A DNA stretch of 64,000 nt, taken from Diphasiastrum complanatum. Taxonomy: Eukaryota > Streptophyta > Lycopodiopsida > Lycopodiales > Lycopodiaceae. Below are positions 12,290-22,641 of this stretch, in pieces. The stretch lies in the NCBI GenBank assembly GCA_029204225.1, contig CM055094.1:10587153-10651152 (forward strand). Direction: 5' to 3'. Each line of letters begins with the position of its first letter. Positions within the stretch are counted from its first letter, which is position 1. The notes under the pieces were generated by a model, which did not search any database, was not told where the DNA came from, and saw nothing but the letters and a program-made list of their open reading frames with translations. The position numbers were made by a program, and so were the translations under genes.

Positions 12290-12480
12290 TTAGCTCCCGA
12301 TATCGCTCTCAAGCGCACTCTTTCATCCTTCAAGCTTCCGCTCTCTCACAGTGCGCTTGAGTCCGATACTACCTGCTGTGCAATATCGCTTTCAAGCACA
12401 CATCTCTTTTCTACATATAATCTCTGTAGATCTTGCGTTCGAAAACCGATATTCAGTGCTAGTATCGATCTCAAGCGCGC
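12290..12480 (+). repeat. leader repeats of a TATCG-CTCTCAAGCGC motif
   Basis: Four variants occur in the leader in both orientations: ATATCGCTCTCAAGCGCAC near 12300, GTGCGCTTGAGTCCGATAC near 12352, ATATCGCTTTCAAGCAC near 12393 and GTATCGATCTCAAGCGC near 12463. Inverted neighbours can fold as hairpins. The same motif recurs in the upstream tandem repeats (for example at 11692 and 11823). Confidence 0.6.
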
Positions 12481-12560
12481 TTTCGTCGCAATTTTTTTTG
12501 TTTTGATCCACTTTTGTTTATTTCAAACTTCTTTTTGTTAATTTTCTTCTTCCAAGAATG

Positions 12561-13262
12561 ATGGCTAGGACTAAATCCACCGCCCATGCCATCACCACTG
12601 TACAACCATCCCATTCTCGTGTTCCCCCTGGTACTAGCCGCAGGCGTGGCAGGAAGCAGATCTGGCTTACGGTGATAAAAAAACTCTAGAGATCAACTGA
12701 ATTGTTGATCTCTAGGGCTCCTTTCGGCCGATCTGTCCGAAATGTCACTCTGTCACTTGGGCTTGATGTTCGTTTTGTCGTGACAGCCATGCAAGCCTTG
12801 CAAGGTGCTGCAGAAGATTTTCTGTTCCAGTTTTTTGAGGATACTTGTCTTTTGGCAGTGCATGGTAAGCATGTCACCATCATGCCAAAGGATTTTGTCA
12901 TTCTCAAAAGGCTTCGGGACAGATTTTCTAGTCTGCATGTAGATAATGCCAACACCTCCAGAGACCTACCTCTGGATAGAACTGACGTGCCTACTACCTC
13001 TAGGAGGAAGAGAAAGCAGACTGTCCCCAAGAAGGCTGGATCTCGAAGGCCAACTGCTTCCCTTCCTCCTAGACGTATCCTAGCCAAAAGACCTCGTGTC
13101 ATCTTGAGCTCTGAGTCAGATGCTAGAGTCTCTGACTCAGATCAAGAATCTTCACCTAGTCCTCCTCCTGTTATTGTTGATTACCCAAGAGGAGCTAGAC
13201 AAACTAACAGAGAAATCTGTAAATATTGTTTCCACTTCTCTTTCTGCCCCTCTTGTACATAA
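12561..13262 (+). pseudogene. divergent histone H3 with long C-terminal tail
   Basis: The protein opens MARTKSTA, the H3 N-terminus, though an in-frame ATG at 12558 could also serve. After a short tail the histone fold is clear: STELLI (alpha-N), PFGRSVRN (alpha-1), RFVVTAMQALQGAAEDF (alpha-2), FFEDTCLLAVH, then VTIMPKDF (loop 2/alpha-3) and RLRDRF. Loop 1 has canonical H3 length, not the longer CenH3 type. Lys4 is present, but the ARKS contexts of Lys9 and Lys27 are missing. After the fold comes a ~115-residue tail with basic clusters (RRKRKQ, PRRILAKRPR) and a Ser/Asp-rich patch. A TAG at 12687-12689 sits at codon 43, where H3 has Gln of KYQKSTELL, consistent with CAG to TAG. Near 13195 the likely frame shifts by one into LDKLTEKSVN. 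It would package or mark chromatin; it lies in the candidate transposon next to a protease. Confidence 0.85.
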
Positions 13263-13352
13263 TCTTTTTGTGAGAATTCCATACGATCCAGCCCAGTTTT
13301 TTTTTTAATTCTGACCATTATAATCAATACGAGGCCTACCTAGCTAACAAAA

Positions 13353-14637
13353 TTGATCTTCTCAACAACTTTCTTGATTTTTTTTCTTCCAGATACACGT
13401 AGAAGCTTTAGATTAGGTCCTAAATTTTGTGCCGAGCTTAAAGATAAGACCTTAGAGATTTTAGAGGCAACAGTAGAGGCCGGTGTTTCATTTTTGCAGA
13501 ATAGTATTAGTTTCGATTCCCATGGTACAATTTTTGTAGTTAGTCCATTTTTCATGGGAGCGGTAAAGGCGAAAAAAGCCAATTTTGAGAAGACTGTCTA
13601 TTTTATCGAGTGCAGTCCTATGGCAAAATTCTATATGATTCCATATGAAAATAAGTAAGGATTGCTCTTTTGTTTTTGTTGTTTTATTCTGGATTGTTGC
13701 ATGCCTCATTGCGTTAATAAGAACGAAATTTTTTCATGAATATGAATTTATCGATATTTGTATCTTGGTTGTTGCAGTCAGCATTGGAGCCTAAACATTC
13801 TTTTCGTAAAGATAAATAAGGAGGGAGTATTAAATTTTCTATGTGTAAAATTAAACTCAACTGCAAATACACATAGAGAATTTGATTCTCTACTTCATGA
13901 TGCCGTTCGGGAAATACCGACAATGACAACTTCAATTGGAGATATAACCATCAAATCTCTGAAGGTATATTCAATTTATCTCTGATATGCATGTATTCTT
14001 TTTTTTAAATCAAATGTATCACCATAGCAGAAATAAAATTTCTATCATAATATTACTAAATTTCGTTCTCTATATGCAGTCTGTACAGCAGAATGACGCT
14101 TTTAGTTGTGCATGGTTCGTCTTGTACAATACGAAGCTATTTTTTGAATGGTATAATTTACAAATGGATGTAGATATTGAAAAGGTAATATTCTATTCAT
14201 TTGTAGTTCATTTCATTCTGATTCATATTTTACTACTATCATTGTTTGTAATTTGTTGATTCTCGTGTTTTGTGATGACAGTTCACTCTTGAGTCGTATA
14301 CTCCTGATGATGTATATAGATTTCAGAACTTTTGATCAGAACTTTTGCCCAGTACCGTGTAAGCATTGCACTTGCAATCGAAGGCCCTCAAAAGAAATTT
14401 GCTCCTACCTTAACAGCCTTTCAGGTTGTTCAGGATGCAGATCTTATTTTATATGATCAAAAAGGAATAAAAGTCCTTCCTAATACAGATGAAGGCAATT
14501 TTGTAGCAGATATTCCTCTTGTCTTAAAAGGCATTAAGGCCCTTCCCAAAACAGAGGAGGGAGAGATTATAGAAGGAGTTGTTGCTTTATCAGTTTCTAA
14601 TACTGATATAGAAAATATAGATAAATTGATTGAATAG
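13353..14637 (+). pseudogene. Ulp1-like (C48) cysteine protease, spliced
   Basis: Four exons join in frame: up to 13654, 13778-13964, 14080-14184 and 14282 onward, all with GT-AG introns. Across the first junction the chain reads IPYENN then QHWSLNILFV, the catalytic His-Trp block. FDSLLHD supplies the Asp, and SVQQNDAFSCAWFVL supplies the oxyanion Gln and the Cys. Order and spacing match Ulp1/SENP and adenain-type proteases, which cleave SUMO/ubiquitin-like or polyprotein bonds. The usual DCG is SCA here. A 1-bp frame change near 14332 leads into an ~100-residue acidic C-terminus ending at 14637. The upstream reading frame LVHNLFVRIPYDP (13250-13300) suggests that the protease and the H3 tail may once have been one long product. 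Confidence 0.65.
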
Positions 14638-14640
14638 AGA

Positions 14641-14779
14641 TCTATTTGTAAATAGAGAGACATAAAAAAAAAAAAAAGATACAATCATTTTACTTGTAAA
14701 CAACCCGTTTATGGGTTTTTTTTTTATTGATATCACAATAGATTCTTACAATCAGCTTGTGTCTATAGTCTAATAATGG
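14641..14779. other. short convergent spacer
   Basis: A- and T-runs between the ends of the protease gene and the minus-strand gene; probably both 3' ends. Confidence 0.4.
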
Positions 14780-16237
14780 AATGCAATTTTTCTATAATGA
14801 TAAAAAGACATGATGATTGGCATGTATTTGCTGATAGTGAATCTCGATGTTCTTCCATAAGTTGGATTGTTTCGCCAATATCTCTGCATTTGATCTCAAG
14901 CTCATGTCTTTTACGTACCTGCATAAAACTAATACAAAGTTAGTTAGAATTAGTACAGAAATTGTATTAGAAAGTTTTGATTGAAACTATTCATAAAAGA
15001 TCGAGTGTTTAAAGTCACTTACGAGTTTACCATTGAAAATGAATCTGAAGTCCACAAGTACATCATCTTGTAGGAGCAATAGTTTCCGCCGGATGTAGTT
15101 TAGACTCCAATCTTCTTCCACCTCAACACATGTCAAAATGGCATCATTGTATATAATTTCAATATTTTTTCGTTTTGAATGTCCATTGGCTTCCAAGCCT
15201 TGATCGAGTGGCACCCATTTACCTTTATTTTTTTTCCATCTTTGATAATGGAAGCATAAGCTTAACATTTGTTTTTCAATTTGATAACAGAAGCACATGA
15301 AAGACATTTTAATTCTGCATTCTATTTCTCCATCTGATCTTTTGTTCCAGCCTTCATCCATAAGTTCAGATAATAAACTATCTGATAAATTTTTACATAC
15401 AAACATCGTTGGAGTTTTGTGAACATTGACACTTGAAAAGAAATCCACAAATATATTCAAGGAAATAAACCAACTCAATCTGACTGTTTTTTATCCCGTG
15501 CTCATTTTTAATGAATTTTTTACATCATTATATATCTTGCAATGAAATGATTCTGAAATTGTAGCAGCTGCAATCAATTCATCACTTTCAAAACTAGGTA
15601 ATGGAATTGGTACTATTTGTTCAAAATTTTCTCTTGTATCAAGAATGTACATTGATTCATAAAAAAAGATTCCACTATCAGCTAGATCTTTTGCAATTCT
15701 ACCTCGATATTGCAGCTATCCAATATCAGTGTGAATAACATCTAACACACATGCTAAAGATCCACTCGGCTTCCATTCATTTATGTTGGATGGATATAAA
15801 TCTGCAAGAGAAAAATAATCAGATTGGCAAGTTTACTATTAGATATTTATGAATGACAAAAATCAAAGTATCAAAAGATATCAATACTCACAGTTGCTTT
15901 TTTTGTGATCTTGACGGTTGAATCCTTGCACATTTATCTCTGAATGCATATATACATGTTGGACTAGAATTTCAGAAATAGATTTTCCTCCTGATGATGT
16001 TCTGAAATCCAAATTTCAAGCCTTCCAATAAAATCAAAATGATAGTTTTGACCTTTTTCTTTTTCGAAATGCTCCTCTTGATGATGGATGCATCAAAACC
16101 CAAGAGTTTTTTGAATATTTTCTTGGCACCCATAATCCATTATCATCTATCTCGTTGAATAGAAGCACATAGTCGATTGAGGAGCACGGCTTCCTTGATG
16201 GCACCATTCGTAATTTGCATGCAAAAATCTGAAACAA
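14780..16237 (-). pseudogene. unknown spliced gene with possible ubiquitin-like C-terminus
   Basis: Minus-strand coding is clear in patches. The first exon, from 16237, holds WVPRKYSKNSWVLMHPSSRG. A frame change near 16030 leads to VYMHSEINVQGFN and an intron. The second exon, from about 15800, has EWKPSGSLACVLDVIH and YRGRIAKDLADSG. After frame changes near 15480 a third stretch (15415-15020) has KWVPLDQGLEANG and then DWSLNYIRRKLLLL plus FRFIFNGKLV, which looks like a beta-grasp (ubiquitin-like) fold. A donor GTAAGT follows, and a last exon from about 14918 starts VRKRHELEIKC. I do not recognise the family. It converges on the protease gene, as the left pair does. Confidence 0.4.
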
Positions 16238-16642
16238 TGAACTATAAATCTGAAAATTTGCATAGACAAAAAGCCATGAATCTGGGCAAAAATTTGAAAC
16301 ACTGATCTATTTGGCGCCACAAATTAACTCTGGTTATCCCTGTTAACCATGGTTTGACAATGCATATACATTAATGGTACATCGATTTTCTCTTCTCAAC
16401 CATCTGTCATATTCATTTTCAATATTTTTGGGTCTTTTCGGGCAGTGATGAGTTGGAAGGGTATGCCTCATCAACCAATAGCATTTCCAATTGCTGCCCG
16501 ACGAAACAACAATATATTTAAAAAGTTTTTATTTTATTTATATTTGGAAAATTCTACGTTATGTAGAACCCCGAAGCTAAGGTTTCAATTGGTCCACATG
16601 GCAATGAAAATAAGACAAAAAATAAAAAAGCATCTTTTTCAA
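16238..16642. other. right subterminal region of the candidate transposon
   Basis: No gene. Contains CTGCCCG/CGGGCAG words also found in the left subterminal region (6530-6537), as expected of transposase-binding ends. Confidence 0.35.
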
Positions 16643-16674
16643 AGGCCCTCGTCGAGCTCTAAGTTTCTCTAATG
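16643..16674 (-). repeat. right terminal inverted repeat (candidate)
   Basis: Reverse complement begins CATTAGAGAAACTTAG and reaches GAGGGCC, aligning to 6421-6452 with 23 of 32 matches. Confidence 0.45.
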
Positions 16675-16794
16675 AACCATTCATGTGACATCGTCCAAGG
16701 TGAACGCGTAATAAAAATTACCTTCCAAGGAATCACAAGAAATCAGGTTAATAAATGTTTCATAAATTCACAAATATATTTTTAATAAAGGTTT

Positions 16795-17560
16795 ACTAAT
16801 TACTTTTGGTTAGCTGTATTCGCTAAACTAGAGACAACTCTGAGCTCAAGTTCGTCTGATAATTGGTCAAACGAAAAGAACAAATCGGGTGAAAGAGAAA
16901 ATGCTTCGAGCATATTTTCCAGCAACAATCTCATTGGGAAGTGTATCTGCCCTTGATTGAGTTGCCTATGAATGGGTATTGCATTCTCTTATTGAGTATA
17001 GGACAAGAATCTGATGAATTATGATAGATGAATCATAGTTCATATTCTAGTTATACTTGATCGTTTAAGAGAAGAATTACATGGGTGATCAAGAGATCAA
17101 GTGATATCTGCATTTATATTTTGATGGCAATCTCCTCAAAGAGGAAGTTATCCTCGATGGAGGTTGATTTGGAGTAAGCATTTGGCTACCGGTTATAGCC
17201 CATTCATGCTTATGTATGGTTTTGAACCTAGATCACCCATTTTAGTAGAGACTCGAATGATCAAGTTTCAAAAGGTAGTGGATTTCTACACGATATGTAA
17301 GAACTACTATATATAGCACGTGGGAATGTCAAATGTGCCCAGGATAGGGACCGACATTATGCTAATATGAAAAGATCGCCTCAAGACTTTCGAGTGGGGG
17401 ATTGGGTGATTTGAGAATCCCGAAGGATTCTAGTGTCATGCATATTCGATTCACCCAATCCTCAACAACTTTCGGCCACTTGAATTGTTTATCGCTGAAA
17501 AATACTCCAGTTGGTAGCCCAAGTTAGTTTAGGTGATAGCTTGTAATTGGTTAAAACGGT
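16795..17560 (+). pseudogene. Ty3/gypsy integrase fragment, plus strand
   Basis: Frames shift repeatedly, but the text includes SHWEVYLPLIEL near 16940, ATGYSPFMLMYGFEPRSP at 17187-17240 and SPQDFRVGDWV near 17380, the standard gypsy integrase tail (GPY/F-type region). The segment 16795-17170 is an inverted relative of 4780-5110. It starts abruptly at 16795 in mid-domain and is cut at 17587 by copia element 2. Confidence 0.75.
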
Positions 17561-17582
17561 TTTGCATTTGGTTATCAGGTTG

Positions 17583-17587
17583 CTTAT
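17583..17587 (+). repeat. target-site duplication CTTAT (left)
   Basis: CTTAT directly precedes the LTR start TGTTGG at 17588 and recurs at 20381-20385 right after the LTR end, the 5-bp duplication expected of copia integration. Confidence 0.85.
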
Positions 17588-17687
17588 TGTTGGATTTATT
17601 CCTTCTATTCTCCTTAAATCCCATTTTAATCTGCCTCCATTCATGCTGCATATTTACTAACGTAGTCACGCAGCTTGCATATTTAGG
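17588..17687 (+). repeat. truncated 5' LTR of copia element 2
   Basis: The first ~100 bases match 19244-19343 closely; the match stops at GCATATTTA, where the inverted integrase begins. Confidence 0.8.
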
Positions 17688-17688
17688 T

Positions 17689-18340
17689 TATAAAATACTT
17701 GGCATCCTTCAGCGAAGGATTTTTCATCGGGCCACAAATATCTGAATGTACAACATCTAGCAATCCTCTAGCAACATGCTGATGGCTTGACTTAAATGGC
17801 TTCCTTGTCTGTTTACCAACTAGACAGTCTTGACAGACAGGTAACTCGACTTTTTTGTAAGGATAGTCGAGATCAAGAACAATACATTGTCTAGACATTC
17901 GTTGTACATCAGCATGATTTAAATGACCAAGTCTATAATGCCAAAGTAAACCTTTATTTGAATGAATTGAAGTACTGAGAGCCTGATTAGAGGCGGAAAA
18001 GCAATGACTCAACTTATACAAATATCCATGTCTCTTTCCGAGTGCTAGGATCTTGCATGTCCTATCAACTACTTTACACTGATCACATTCGAATACTACT
18101 CTGTGTCCTAGATCTGTGATTCTGCTTACAGAGAGCAGATTTGTAGATAACTTTGGTACATATAGGACTTTAGAGAGTAGCTTGGACTGATCATTTGCAA
18201 AGCAAAATCTTACACTGCCTTCACCATTAATAGCTTGTGTGCTATTGTCGCCAAGGTGAACGAATTTTTGGATACTGTAAGGTGTATAGGACTCGAAACA
18301 GCAATGAGGCTAGTCATGTGCTAAGTGGCTCCGGAATCCA
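17689..18340 (-). pseudogene. copia integrase start, GAG-pre-integrase and protease (inverted)
   Basis: Minus strand: protease site WFLDSGAT, intact, is followed at once by a TAG (18319-18321 region). Then come LLWHYRLGHLNH, CQDCLVGKQTRKPF and the integrase start VVHSDICGPM, ending at the junction near 17689. Closely related to element 1 (956-1090), with Ala for Pro at one site. Confidence 0.85.
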
Positions 18341-18390
18341 GGAACCAAGAACTGTCGCCAGATGCTCCTTGATGATTGGTCATGAAGGCA

Positions 18391-19224
18391 TCATGATTCG
18401 CTTCTTGAATAGGCTGTGGAGCTTCTGCAGATGCATTCGCCACTTGATTCGACTGCTCTTTGCTGTTGTTCTTCGCTTGAAGTATGCGACAATCTTGTAT
18501 TTTGTGGTTGTTTCATTTGCAGTATCTGTAGAACAGCTTCTTCTTTGTCTGCGGATTCGACTGCTCCTTGTCTTGGGCCTTTCTTCTTATTTTGCTTTGT
18601 CGTGCTCTTGTTGGTGTACAAGGCATGAGAATCAGCTGAGAAACTCAAGGCTTCGTTCCTCCACGTGTTTTCCTGCAACAACATAGTAATGACTCTCGAA
18701 AGAGCCAATTCTGGATGATTCGTGATGATCATCACCCAGCTGTCGTAAGAACTTAACAAGCTTGTAAGCAGTTGCATCACTGCGTCTTGATCGTCTATGA
18801 TAGATCCGACAGCGGCCATTTGTCTTAGCAGGTTCTTGAATTGATGAATGTGATTCTGCAAAGAATCACCATTCGTCATCTTGAGGGAGTAGAATTTTTT
18901 CCTAAGATGTAGCTTGGAAGCTATATCTCGCACTTCGTATAGTGTTCTCAAGATGTCCCAGACTTCTTTAGATGTCTGAGCCTCGGATACATGGCTGATC
19001 TGGGTATCCGTGATGTTGAGGATGATAAGCGCGAAAGCTTTTCCATCCTTCAGCTTCCATCTAGCGATTGCTGCGTTGTCCGCTTCGGGTTTACCTTCTG
19101 CACTTGTAACAATGTCGTACAATTCTTTTGCCATTAGTATAGTTTTCATCTTAAATTTCCACATATGGTAATTGGCTCCATCAAGCTTGTCCACGAAAGC
19201 ACTCAATGTTAATGCACACAACAA
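18391..19224 (-). pseudogene. copia gag (UBN2 type), inverted
   Basis: The minus-strand frame of 277 codons starts within the junction and carries the gag opening LSAFVDKLDGANYHMWKFKM, then WDILRTLYEV and LRQMAAVGS, typical of plant copia capsid proteins. The first residues before LSAF are read from antisense pol sequence, so the true start codon was lost at the breakpoint. The zinc knuckle region near 18480-18560 is frame-damaged. Confidence 0.85.
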
Positions 19225-19243
19225 ATTTTGTGCATTAAGGGGG

Positions 19244-20380
19244 TGTTGGATTTATTCCTTCTATTCTCCTTCAATCCCATTTTAATCTGCCTCCATTCAT
19301 GTTGCATATTTACTAATATAGTCGCGCAGCCTGCATATTTACACGAAAATTTGCACAGATGAATAAAAGACGAAAGAATAGCGACACTGTGCTTTTACAC
19401 AGGTTATGGTGACAGGCGAAAAGAGGACACTATCCTACAGAATGCCAAAGGTGCCCTAAAAGCAAAGGCACTCTGTAAATCTAATCCTAAGGCTATTCGT
19501 AAGAGTGGCGCACGTTTTGCATCGTCATCACCAACGGTCACCTCAGCACTGACTAACGTCGCATCCTTTTCACGCTTCCCCCATGCAACTACGCTAATAG
19601 ACTGGACAACGACTGCAGCCACCCACGATCTCTTACAGACAGCACATTCACTATACTTTCCACATCTGCACACCTGTAATATAATGTAAATATACTGGAT
19701 ACCATTTGGGTATTCAAGAAAAAATGGGTGAATAAGGTGATGAGTGAAGAGACATATATAGAAGTAGACGAAGTAGATGCCCTGAGCATTGATTCTTCAT
19801 TCTTGTCAAAATTAAGATTTCATCCCCTTTTTTTACAGACTGAAATAAGTTTCGTAGGGCACGCGGTTTCGTCCGCTATTATCTTGTGCTCTACCGCATT
19901 ATTGACATGTATTCATGATATACTTAATCTGATACAACCCTTTGTTCTGCATTCAGATCCGTGTTAATATTGTTATGCTTATTCTTCATTCTGTCTGATC
20001 TTTCTAGTTGTTCTTTCTGGTAATAGATGACTGACATTTAGTCTTGTCTTTCGTGAATCATTCACGACTAATTATCAGTCGAGCACAGTCTAGCTCTTCG
20101 CGAATCATTCGCGACATATAATTTGTCTTGCTATTCGCAACAAATTATTCTTTTGGCGCTTCATCTATTAATGCTTGGCTACGTAATCTAGAATGACCAT
20201 GATTTCCATCATTAATGTTCTGTTCATTCTGATAAGCATAGTCGTGCTTACGGAGAGAGTCGTACAACTCGTCCCGCTGCGCACGAACATTTTCTGTTCG
20301 AGTTCGTTTCTCGTTCGCTTCTTGTTCGAGTTTGTGTCTTGTTCGTGTTCATCATACATCTCTCCTCTCTCTCTCTAACA
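19244..20380 (+). repeat. 3' LTR of copia element 2 (~1.14 kb)
   Basis: TGTTGG...TAACA. Preceded by the purine tract AAGGGGG. Contains a series of near-palindromes between 20040 and 20155 (TTCGCGAATCATTCGCGA and variants) and TTCG-rich repeats near the 3' end. Related to 2916-4073. Confidence 0.88.
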
Positions 20381-20385
20381 CTTAT
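20381..20385 (+). repeat. target-site duplication CTTAT (right)
   Basis: Exact match to 17583-17587. Confidence 0.85.
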
Positions 20386-21230
<845 letters not shown>

Positions 21231-21659
21231 GCGGTTAAGAAACTTGATAAGGACTGGGTGAATTGTTGGTCGAGCTAAAATGATCACCAGATGCTCATGG
21301 TTGATAGACTCCTTGTCACGACATGGACTGTTGTGGATTGTAAGCACGATATTGCGATACATGGGTTTGGATTCCACCAGATAATGGTGTTTCAGTTGGG
21401 GACATTCATTGGTAGTGTGATTCTACGAACAGATAGAACACTATATCTCTTGCTGGAAATGGTTTGTCAGCAATATTTTTCATAGCAGTTTGAAAATCAA
21501 CATCAAGTTTATCCATATGGGTTTGTTGAGCTTTCTACCAAGTTTCCATTTGTTGTAGAAGTTTTGAGGATTGGGTGGTATTTTTGAACTTTTAATGATT
21601 AAGATGTTCAAAATTTTTGGATTTCTTTTCTCTGTTATCAAAGTCCTCATCGGACCTCT

Positions 21660-21934
21660 CGTCTTATTCGCAAATGGCATCAGTCATTATGTCCTTAAAT
21701 TGATCATAAAGGTCAACTGGTTTAAGTTCTCGATGGATATTTTTTGGAAGTCCAACCAGGAATAGTTTTATGGCCATTCGTTCGGTGATATTTTTGTCAA
21801 TACATTTTACCATGAGGCGTTTGAAACACTCAATGTAGTTTCTAGTGACAAAATTTCCAGAATTCACACATGTGGAGAATGTCCACAAGTACGATGGATC
21901 TAATTGAGCTTTGTGATTAGCACAATAACCTGAT
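21660..21934 (-). pseudogene. gypsy gag fragment, downstream half
   Basis: Minus strand: NYIECFKRLMVKC and RMAIKLFLVGLPKNI resemble the retrotransposon-gag (PF03732) second half, in which a GL-P motif follows the capsid helices. It appears to continue the gag at 24104-23589, with the copia insertion 21940-23588 between them. Basic C-terminal region beyond 21660 is degraded. Confidence 0.55.
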
Positions 21935-22035
21935 TCTAGATTGATTAGCAGGATCTAGTTCAGAAGAAATGGCTTAACCACAATCTAGCATGCTAAGCAA
22001 CTGAATATGATAGCAATGAATCAATAATGAGCAAA

Positions 22036-22624
22036 AGTACAAGATATCAGTGTATACACATTAGCTTCAACACGACTTAGAGAGAGAAAGATAGAGAGAT
22101 AACAAGCAAAATAGTTTAGATCCAAAATGGCATGAGATAGCTACAAAACTTTGGTTCTTCATCATTGATTGTGAGGAGAGCTACCCACATTTATGGCATT
22201 TGAGGTAGCTCGAGGTAGAACCACATCCATTCATTACAAAATGACATCTAGAGTCTATGTGACATTTGTCACTTGCCATGCATGAAATTCTACCAACTTT
22301 TTACAAGTGTGCTAGTTCTAACTAACAAAGTACAAATCATCATGCATGTGTCCATTACACTTTGTGCATGCCTTGCATGTCACTATGGATCACTTACAAT
22401 TAATGCATGTGAATTGCCACGAGTTTCTACAAGCATGACTTTGCTAATTCTATGTCTACAAACTATATGCAAGTTGTATTCTTCAATCTAGACATTACAT
22501 AACCATGTAGCTCGAGTTCTATGTAGGCCAAACTTGGCATTTTGCATTTATGATCTACATACTTGCATGTACAACATTTGTACAAGCCAAGAAATCAATA
22601 TGGATTGTTTTTTCAATTTTAACA
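22036..22624 (-). repeat. 3' LTR of the nested copia
   Basis: Differs from 22997-23588 by roughly fifteen substitutions and small gaps over ~590 bases (my count by eye), so the insertion is fairly young. The repeat may extend leftward to 21940, where its partner is deleted. Confidence 0.8.
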
Positions 22625-22641
22625 CTCCTCCTAAAAATAAT

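Larger units (their letters stand above)
6421..16674. mobile_element. ~10.25 kb candidate DNA transposon carrying a histone H3-like gene
   Basis: The unit is bounded by imperfect inverted repeats that both begin CATTAGA and reach GAGGGCC after about 30 bases (23 of 32 positions match); GCCATGT follows on both sides soon after. Inside are four transcription units in two convergent pairs: transposase-like (+) against an unknown gene (-), then H3-like plus Ulp1-like (+) against another unknown gene (-). Introns with GT-AG borders are kept in several. Both flanks are decayed gypsy integrase. No clean target duplication was found, so the exact ends are uncertain. The genes carry stops and frameshifts, so this copy is probably immobile. 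Confidence 0.5.
17588..20380 (+). mobile_element. copia element 2 with inverted interior
   Basis: Both ends have LTR sequence in plus orientation and the flanks share CTTAT, so this is one insertion. The interior gag-to-integrase block reads on the minus strand, opposite to the LTRs. The last bases of pol before the 3' LTR (GTTAATGCACACAACAAATTT at 19209) are in plus orientation again. About 1 kb of 5' LTR, the leader, and everything from integrase to RNase H are missing. Confidence 0.85.

Noticed and set aside
12561-13102. Calling the H3-like gene a centromeric CenH3
   Set aside because: Loop 1 has the canonical H3 length, the MARTK start is canonical, and the location is a mobile-element context, so CenH3 is not supported.
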